Source: CAYRIF01 sp964424205
GTDB lineage: Bacteria > Bacteroidota > Bacteroidia > Cytophagales > Cyclobacteriaceae
Length of the DNA stretch: 10,501 nucleotides
Assembly (NCBI GenBank): GCA_964424205.1
Contig: CAYRIF010000119.1
Span: 1 to 10,501, forward strand
Reading direction: 5' to 3'
The notes under the pieces were generated by a model. That model was not told the DNA's origin. It worked only from the letters and a program-made list of their open reading frames with translations, and searched no databases. The position numbers were made by a program, and so were the translations under genes. Of this stretch, positions 4,787 through 10,501 are shown piece by piece. Each line of letters starts with the position of its first letter. Position 1 is the first letter of the stretch.

Positions 4787-7447
4787 ATGTCAAAATTCTT
4801 ACTGTTTGTACTATTAATCATTGGAGAATGTGCTTATGCACAATCTACCCTAACAGGAATCATAAATAACGAGAGCACTAATCCGATCTCGTTCGCCAAT
4901 ATTTTAGTTAAAACAGATTCAACAACAATAATTGGCTTTGGCTTTTCAAGTGAAAAAGGAGAGTATATAATAAAAACAGACACTATAGGAAAATTTAATT
5001 TAATTTTTTCAGCATTGGGCTACAAAACAAAAATAATTCCTGTAGAGCTAACCACAAGGCAAGAAGAAATTAAGATAGATGTTGTTTTGAAAGAAAAGAT
5101 ATTTGAGCTTGACACAGTAGCAATTCAAGCAGATCGACCTATCACAATTAAAAATGATACAATAGTATTTGATGCAAAATCATTTGCAAGGGGTAACGAA
5201 CAAGTAGTGGAAGATTTACTCAAAAATATTCCAGGCATTAATATTGATTCCAAAGGAACTATTATGGTAGGGGACAAAGAGGTAGAAAAAGTAATGATCG
5301 ATGGGGATGATTTGTTTGAAAAAGGGTATAAAATACTCACAAAAAATATGCCCTCGCACCCAATTGATAAAATAGAAGTTTATAAAAGGTACGCCAACAA
5401 TAAATTGCTCAAAGGCATAGAGGAAAGTGACAAAGTAGCGTTAAACCTAAAACTAAGAGAGGATTTTAAAAGAATCTGGTTTGGTAATGTTAGTATGGGG
5501 CATGATGTTACTCTGAAAAATCGTTACATCTTACAAGGAAATTTAATGAACTTTGGGAAAAAGAATAAATACTATTTTTTGACTAATATAAATAACATTG
5601 GTCATGATGCGACAGGAGATATTGATCATTTGATTAGACCTTTTCGTATGAACGAACCATCAAGCGTTGGGGATGATGAGCAAGCCTATTCCTTACTTGA
5701 TTTGAGTTCCTATACACCCAATTTTAAAGAATCCCGTACCAACTTCAACAACACCAAATTAATCTCAACCAATGCTATTTTTGCACTCTCCAAAAAAATA
5801 AAATTAAAAACACTAGGCTTTTTTAATTGGGATGAAAATGATTATTTCCGAAATAGCACTCAAACATTCAGCTCAAATGATACAGACTTTACAAATACTG
5901 AAAGTTCTTTTTTAAAGAAAAAGAGAGTCGTTGGATTTGGTAAGATTAATTTGGTCTATGATATTTCTAAAACAAAAATGCTTGAGGTTACCACTAAATA
6001 TAATAACCAAGATGGAAATAGCTTTGGTAATTTAGAATTCAATACAGATCAAACGACAGAAGGGTTAGTTAGTAAAAATCACCTTTTTGATCAAAAAGTG
6101 TCCTATACTAACAAATTTAAAGCCAACAAAGTTTTTATTTTGACAGGGAGGTATATCAACGAGAATACACCTCAAAATTATAGCATTAATCAATTTTTTT
6201 ATCAAAATTTATTTGCTGATGCGCCGAATACAAATAATATAGTGCAATTGAGTGAAAATAAAATGACATTTGCTGGTTTCGAGGCACATTTGCTAGATAG
6301 AAAAAGAAATGGCAACCTGCTTGAATTACAATTTGGCAATCAGTTTAGAAAAGATGGATTATTTACTTCATTACTACTTAAAGAAAATAGTACCGCTTTA
6401 GAAACCCCTAATGAATACCAAAATAATCTTTTATATACCACACATGATTTATACTTTAATACTAAATATAAAATAGTATTGAAAGGGTTTGCTTTAACAG
6501 GTAAATTGGATTTTCATCAATTGTATAACCAAATAGAAGAGGAAAAGAAAACAAAACAGCGGCCTTTCTTTATTACTCCAAAAATTGGGTTAGAGTGGAA
6601 AATTAATAAAAAGAATAAAGTTTTAGCTTCATATACCTATAATACGACAAATGCCGAAGTATTAGATGTATATAATAAGTACATATTAACAAGTTTTACT
6701 TCGTTTTCAAAAGGAACAGGAGGCTTTAATCAACTAACAGCTTCCTCTGCCATATTTAACTACCAACTAGGTAATTGGGGAAATCAATTCTTTGCTAATG
6801 TATTTGTTCTATACAATAGGAATCATGATTTTTTCTCTACTAAATCATTCATTACCCAAAACTATTCTCAATATGACAAGATTGTGATTAAAGATAGAGA
6901 AATGTTCACTGTTTCTTCAAATATAGATAGGTATATCACGGCAATTTCATCAAACCTAAAGCTCAAAATCGGCTACACTACATCTAATTATAAAAATATC
7001 ATCAATGATTCAGAATTAAGAGAGATTAAGTCTAATAACTACAATTACGGTTTTGAATTGCGTTCAGGCTTCTCGGGGGTTTTCAATTACCATATCGGCA
7101 CCAAATGGTCAACCAGTAAATTAAAATCCACCCTAACTAGTTCTTTTACTAACAACATGAGTTTCCTAGATTTATTATTTAATGCTAACAACAAGTTGAA
7201 CATCCAAATACAAACCGAACGTTATTTTTTCGGAAATATTGACAAAGAGAATAGTATTTATTACTTTGCAGATTTAGATGCACGCTATACAGTCAAAAAA
7301 AACAAATTAACCTTGCTGTTATCCGCTAAAAATTTATTTAACACCGAAACCTTTAAGACTTTCGCAATAAGTGATATCAGTACCTCTACAACTGAATTTC
7401 GGCTTTTACCCAGGTATCTTCTTTTAAAAATAGAATATCGTTTTTGA
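4787..7447 (+). CDS. Outer-membrane beta-barrel protein with carboxypeptidase-regulatory and plug domains
   Basis: TonB-dependent-receptor-like protein of 886 aa. Signal peptide 1-19 (MSKFLLFVLLIIGECAYAQ). An Ig-like CarboxypepD_reg domain spans 20-105 (TGIINNESTNPISFANILV, then GEYIIKT and FSALGYK). A plug-type domain spans about 108-230: DTIVFDAKSFARGNEQVVED, LLKNIPGINID, VEKVMIDGDDLF, IDKIEVYKRYANN. The remaining 650 residues are strand-rich with many aromatic and Asn residues, and the last residues, LLLKIEYRF, end in the Phe typical of BamA-inserted barrels. No TonB box is evident and there is no adjacent SusD gene, so this is not a standard glycan-uptake pair. Such barrels commonly pair with GLPGLI proteins, as here. 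It could pass, bind or export the small secreted proteins, or serve as a receptor; the substrate is unknown. It is complete, with an intrinsic terminator 93 nt downstream. Confidence 0.9.
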   Translation: MSKFLLFVLLIIGECAYAQSTLTGIINNESTNPISFANILVKTDSTTIIGFGFSSEKGEYIIKTDTIGKFNLIFSALGYKTKIIPVELTTRQEEIKIDVVLKEKIFELDTVAIQADRPITIKNDTIVFDAKSFARGNEQVVEDLLKNIPGINIDSKGTIMVGDKEVEKVMIDGDDLFEKGYKILTKNMPSHPIDKIEVYKRYANNKLLKGIEESDKVALNLKLREDFKRIWFGNVSMGHDVTLKNRYILQGNLMNFGKKNKYYFLTNINNIGHDATGDIDHLIRPFRMNEPSSVGDDEQAYSLLDLSSYTPNFKESRTNFNNTKLISTNAIFALSKKIKLKTLGFFNWDENDYFRNSTQTFSSNDTDFTNTESSFLKKKRVVGFGKINLVYDISKTKMLEVTTKYNNQDGNSFGNLEFNTDQTTEGLVSKNHLFDQKVSYTNKFKANKVFILTGRYINENTPQNYSINQFFYQNLFADAPNTNNIVQLSENKMTFAGFEAHLLDRKRNGNLLELQFGNQFRKDGLFTSLLLKENSTALETPNEYQNNLLYTTHDLYFNTKYKIVLKGFALTGKLDFHQLYNQIEEEKKTKQRPFFITPKIGLEWKINKKNKVLASYTYNTTNAEVLDVYNKYILTSFTSFSKGTGGFNQLTASSAIFNYQLGNWGNQFFANVFVLYNRNHDFFSTKSFITQNYSQYDKIVIKDREMFTVSSNIDRYITAISSNLKLKIGYTTSNYKNIINDSELREIKSNNYNYGFELRSGFSGVFNYHIGTKWSTSKLKSTLTSSFTNNMSFLDLLFNANNKLNIQIQTERYFFGNIDKENSIYYFADLDARYTVKKNKLTLLLSAKNLFNTETFKTFAISDISTSTTEFRLLPRYLLLKIEYRF

Positions 7448-7539
7448 AGTTAAAATTCAAACCTTCCTACAAATCAAAACCAGAGGCTTTTCACCCATTC
7501 CTGTCGTGGAAAAGAAACATAAAATTTACAGTTTACGAC

Positions 7540-7578
7540 AAAACCTCCTTCCCTGCGCTATTAGGGAAAGAGGTTTTT
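7540..7578 (+). terminator. Intrinsic terminator between barrel gene and ABC genes
   Basis: Stem of AAAACCTC (7540-7547) with GAGGTTTT (7570-7577), one C-A mismatch, then TTCCCT with AGGGAA, and an 8-nt loop; the 3' arm ends in a run of five T. It ends the GLPGLI-barrel transcript. The permease ATG is only 15 nt beyond, so the hairpin may instead act as an attenuator in the leader of the ABC genes. Confidence 0.85.
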
Positions 7579-7592
7579 ACTAATTTAAAGGT

Positions 7593-8975
7593 ATGACAAT
7601 TGTAATTTTAATTCAACTCACATTTAGAAAATACAGAAAGGGATTTAGTAAAAATAAAATCGCTTACATATTAACCTTACTTTCATCAGTTTACGTAATG
7701 TTTGTGCTGCTGTTTGCAAGTATTCGGATTTCCCCATATCTCAACACCGAGAACATACTATATCTACTGTTCTTTTATTTTTTACTAGATTTTGGTCTGA
7801 GACTATTCCTTCAGAAAATTAATATGGATGTGACAGAATTTGTTTTCTTGCCAATCAATAAAGCAACACTGGTTCATTTCATGCAAATTCAAAATACCTT
7901 TCATGTTTTCAATTTGATTCCTATATTGTTTTTCACTCCTATTTTTATTGCTCAGCTTGAAAACCCGACAATATATTTACTATTATTAGTTCTTTTAATA
8001 ATATTGGTGAACTGGACTGTCATGTTTTTTAAAATAATAAACAACCCCTTAACTAAGCCGGTAATAATAATTGCATTACTGGGTATTGTATTTTTTAATT
8101 TTATTAACCCCATTGATTTATACAAAGTCATTCATCTTCTAAATGCGAAGGCATTAATTATTATCTTAGTCCTATTATCATGTTTAATTTATTATTTCCT
8201 TTTTTTATTTATTTATAACAGAATTTATGTAACCCAACAAGATTTCTCGCTACTTTCAAAACCGCTATTTAGAATTAAAAGTATACTTCTACATAGTTTA
8301 CTAACGCTTGAGATTAAATTGATATTAAGAAATAAACGACCCTTAACATATTTACTGTTTTCACCAATTTTTCTTGTTTTAGGATTTCGCATGGGAAATT
8401 TTCAGGGAGACGTTATACCACTTAAAGATTTTGCAATCTTCTCATTCATTTCAGTTACTATTCCACTACAATATGCGCAGTATCTTTTTTCTTGGGAAAG
8501 CGAATATTTCGGTTTTATTATAGCCAGCACTAAGGGCAACGAGTACATTTTGGCTAAGTATAAATTGTTAACCTTGTTACTTTCTTTGAACATGGTTTGT
8601 ATCACTACGATGTTTTTTATAACAAACTTCAATTATTATTTGCTCTCTCTTTGGTTATTTCATTTAGGGTTGATGCCCTTCTTATTTATGATTGTGACCC
8701 TTAACAATGACCGGCCATTAAAACTATCAAAGGGGGCATTTATGAATTATGACGGCACAACGCTCTTTACTTTCATGCTGTTATTAGTACCGGTTCTTCC
8801 ACTTTTGATTTACCTACCCTTCTATCTGCTTGACTACGGAACACTCGGGATGTATTCAATTGCATTAATTGGTGGACTGGCAATATTAGCACGAAAAAAA
8901 TCGATTGCATTGATAACTAATTACTTTCGAAGAAAAAAATATTTAATGTATAAAGGGTTTAAATTTAATAGATAG
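7593..8975 (+). CDS. DUF5687-type ABC transporter permease
   Basis: Inner-membrane protein of 460 aa. About ten or more hydrophobic stretches are visible, for example 23-43, 54-70, 106-120, 127-147, 156-170, 187-208, 252-264, 325-345 and 390-435. Marks that recall the Bacteroidota DUF5687 family are the cytosolic LEIKLILRNKRPLTYL near 239-254 and FSWESEYFGFIIASTKGNEYILAKYK around 299-324. Its ATPase partner begins 2 nt after the stop codon, so the two are co-translated as an exporter-like ABC system. The substrate is unknown. In this context it could move or protect against the small proteins encoded upstream, although their Sec signals mean the ABC pair is not needed for crossing the inner membrane. 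The start follows AAAGGT closely. There is no truncation. The coding sequence is very AT-rich. Confidence 0.85.
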   Translation: MTIVILIQLTFRKYRKGFSKNKIAYILTLLSSVYVMFVLLFASIRISPYLNTENILYLLFFYFLLDFGLRLFLQKINMDVTEFVFLPINKATLVHFMQIQNTFHVFNLIPILFFTPIFIAQLENPTIYLLLLVLLIILVNWTVMFFKIINNPLTKPVIIIALLGIVFFNFINPIDLYKVIHLLNAKALIIILVLLSCLIYYFLFLFIYNRIYVTQQDFSLLSKPLFRIKSILLHSLLTLEIKLILRNKRPLTYLLFSPIFLVLGFRMGNFQGDVIPLKDFAIFSFISVTIPLQYAQYLFSWESEYFGFIIASTKGNEYILAKYKLLTLLLSLNMVCITTMFFITNFNYYLLSLWLFHLGLMPFLFMIVTLNNDRPLKLSKGAFMNYDGTTLFTFMLLLVPVLPLLIYLPFYLLDYGTLGMYSIALIGGLAILARKKSIALITNYFRRKKYLMYKGFKFNR

Positions 8976-8977
8976 AG

Positions 8978-9619
8978 ATGATAGAAGTTATAGCATTAAA
9001 AAAAGTCATTAAAAATAAGAGTATCTTAAATATTCCAAATTTAGTTTTTAAAGAAGGAACGATTAATGGAATTGTTGGTAAAAATGGATCAGGAAAAAGC
9101 ACGCTACTGAGAATAATATTGGATTTTGAAAAGCCCACTAGTGGCAATATTTTTATAGATAACGAAATAAATCATTCCACTGAAGCATGGAAGAAAAAAA
9201 TAGGCGCCTACTTGGACGAGGACTTTCTAATCAATTTTTTATCTGCTGATGAATATTTTGAATTAATGTTTAAACTAAGAGGCAAAGATATGACGTATTA
9301 TCCTGAATTTATTTCAGAGATGGAGGCTTTTTTTGCTGATGAGATTATTAATCAGAATAAACTAATAAGTCTTTTTTCAAAAGGAAATAGACAAAAAATT
9401 GGTATTGCAGGAGCCCTTATTGGAGAGGTTAATACCGTGATTTTTGATGAACCCTTTTCTCATCTCGATAGTACTGCCCAAGAAAACCTCAAACTAGTTT
9501 TGAAAGAACGTAGTAAGAAAAACAACCTTACTGTTATTATGGCAAGTCATAATGTTTCACTCTTCTCAGATTTTTTTGATAACATAATACAACTCCAAAA
9601 TGGTGAAATTGTAATGTAA
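8978..9619 (+). CDS. ABC transporter ATP-binding protein
   Basis: Nucleotide-binding subunit of 213 aa for the preceding permease. Walker A GKNGSGKST at 34-42, signature region LFSKGNRQKIGIAGAL at 132-147 (SKGNRQK in place of LSGGQ, as is usual in exporters of the CcmA/NatA type), Walker B VNTVIFDEP at 151-159, D-loop SHLD at 161-164, and the switch histidine in ASHN at 189-192. The Q-loop position falls in IGAYLDEDF (75-83), where the usual Gln is absent. The protein is short because it has no C-terminal regulatory domain. Its start codon lies 2 nt after the permease stop, indicating translational coupling. ATP hydrolysis should be intact. Substrate direction is probably outward, by family, but this is not shown by the sequence. 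Confidence 0.93.
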   Translation: MIEVIALKKVIKNKSILNIPNLVFKEGTINGIVGKNGSGKSTLLRIILDFEKPTSGNIFIDNEINHSTEAWKKKIGAYLDEDFLINFLSADEYFELMFKLRGKDMTYYPEFISEMEAFFADEIINQNKLISLFSKGNRQKIGIAGALIGEVNTVIFDEPFSHLDSTAQENLKLVLKERSKKNNLTVIMASHNVSLFSDFFDNIIQLQNGEIVM

Positions 9620-9690
9620 ATATGCACTTTTTTATTAAAATTCTCAATAAGTTATTTGATAAATTTAGATAAAAACTAAACTTAAATACC

Positions 9691-10302
9691 ATGGGTCAAT
9701 TAACTGCTAAAACTTTTTTTTCTAGCCATATATATTTTTTCTTTTTTTGTTTGTTAATGATACTAACAAACTACATCACCCGAGAATTCTTGACAACAGA
9801 AGAAATGTACCACGCCACACTAGGCGAGCAGCTAAGCTATGACAGTATTGAGAAAATGCTATCGCTACAAGAGAAATGGTAGTGGGTAGGTGATGCAGCC
9901 ATTCCGCTTATTTATTTGATAAAATTTACACTGATTGCCATGTGTCTGAGCATTGGTGTGGTATTAGGCAATTACAAAATTAGCTTTAAAAAGCTGTTCC
10001 ATATAGTGATGGTTTCGGAGGCGATTTTTTTGCTGCCTGCCATGATTAAAATCGTATGGTTTATGTTTATTCGTACCGACTATGGGCTAGCGGATTTACA
10101 GTTTTTCTATCCGTTGTCATTGCTCAGTATTTTTGAGGGTGGCACAGTAGCACAGTGGTGGCTTTATCCCTTGCAGCTGTTCAATATTTTTGAAGTGGTG
10201 TATTGGTTTGCGCTTGCTTATGGCTTGCATGTGGTGTTAAAGAAAAGTGTCAATGATATGTTAGGTTTTGTATTAAGCACCTACGCCAAGGCTACAGTGT
10301 GA
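9691..10302 (+). pseudogene. Polytopic membrane protein gene interrupted by in-frame TAG
   Basis: One reading frame of 612 bp is cut by a TAG at 9880-9882. Upstream it encodes 63 aa (MGQLTAKTFF start, a membrane helix at about 13-28, ending LSLQEKW). Downstream the same frame continues without a shift, WVGDAAIPLIYLIKFTLIAM, with further helices (SIGVVLG, LFHIVMVSEAIFLLPAMIKIVWFMF, a PLSLLSIFEGG loop, LYPLQLFNIFEVVYWFALAYGLHVVL), ending TYAKATV. The family was not recognised, but four or more helices and the position after an ABC pair suggest an inner-membrane accessory or immunity-like protein. Reinitiation at TTG 9916 or ATG 9940 could give a 120-128 aa fragment. T runs of 8, 6 and 7 at 9714-9748 are slippage-prone. 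From about 9781 the GC content rises sharply, and the last 8 codons lie inside the direct repeat. A sequencing error or stop readthrough are alternatives. Confidence 0.75.
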
Positions 10303-10501
10303 AAGGAAACCTAAGACCTAATTCACTCCTTCCCGACCATCTCACGCAAAAATTCGATCTCCTGCTCTAGGTGTTTGATAGGCTCTTCGTATTGTTCCAT
10401 TAGTTTTTCTGGGAGGTAATTATTGATATAATTTGCTTTTCCTGACTGCTGACAATTATTAAAAATAAGGTTGTCATCGAAGGAAACTAAATCGGAAGGT
10501 T
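10279..10501. repeat. Direct repeat copy 2 (to window end)
   Basis: Same-orientation copy of 2455-2677, with 4 mismatches in 223 bp at 10285, 10295, 10296 and 10317. It begins inside the last codons of the interrupted membrane gene and runs through the XRE 3' half off the window edge. The two copies bracket the entire small-protein/GLPGLI/barrel/ABC module. Confidence 0.95.
10323..10501 (-). CDS. XRE-family regulator, copy 2 (partial, C-terminal part)
   Basis: The 3' 179 bp of a second XRE gene, cut by the window end. It encodes residues 60-117 of the copy at 2499-2852 and is identical in every base: the SDLVSFDDNL linker, the NYLPEKLMEQ segment and the coiled-coil tail ending REMVGKE. The HTH part would lie to the right of the window. 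It converges on the interrupted membrane gene with 20 nt between the stop codons. Identity down to silent positions implies recent duplication or gene conversion. If complete, both copies would make the same regulator, or nearly so, and could cross-regulate two modules. Confidence 0.9.
   Translation of the reverse strand, partial: PSDLVSFDDNLIFNNCQQSGKANYINNYLPEKLMEQYEEPIKHLEQEIEFLREMVGKE

Noticed and set aside
1..10501. CRISPR array, transposase, integrase, tRNA or rRNA gene
   Set aside because: No regularly spaced repeats, no transposase or integrase motifs, and no cloverleaf or rRNA sequence was seen on either strand. The only long repeat is the XRE pair.

Overview
The window looks like chromosomal DNA of a Bacteroidota bacterium, most likely a flavobacterium. 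The evidence is the AT-rich composition, the general lack of Shine-Dalgarno sequences before genes, TAnnTTTG-type -7 boxes, and families that are essentially Bacteroidota-specific: a GLPGLI-motif secreted protein, a carboxypeptidase-regulatory-domain/plug/beta-barrel outer membrane protein, and a DUF5687-type ABC permease. All family names come from recognising motifs in the translations; no database search was possible.

Left flank (1-2498): a secreted protein with two retropepsin-like aspartyl protease domains and a PDZ domain (+), converging on an FMN nitroreductase (-), with a minus-strand terminator between them. These genes look ordinary and are somewhat richer in GC than the centre of the window.

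Central module (2499-10302): an XRE-family repressor-like gene (-) diverges from a plus-strand series of genes. First come two adjacent small secreted proteins, 95 and 112 aa, that are paralogous in their C-terminal halves and share two cysteines exactly 28 residues apart. A strong intrinsic terminator follows. Then come a GLPGLI protein, an 886-aa outer-membrane barrel protein, a second intrinsic terminator, a DUF5687-type permease and its ATPase, and a polytopic membrane protein gene broken by an in-frame TAG. The layout suggests a unit that makes two secreted small proteins together with outer- and inner-membrane machinery for export, reception or self-protection. That function is inference.

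Right edge (10279-10501): the end of the broken membrane gene and the 3' half of the XRE gene occur again as a direct repeat of 2455-2677. Over the visible 223 bp there are 4 mismatches, all outside the XRE coding region. The whole module is therefore bracketed by two XRE copies 7,824 bp apart. This points to module duplication or a tandem array, and makes deletion of the module by recombination between the copies possible. The AT-rich centre (about 25-30 % GC in sampled lines) against richer edges (about 42-47 %) fits an acquired accessory block.
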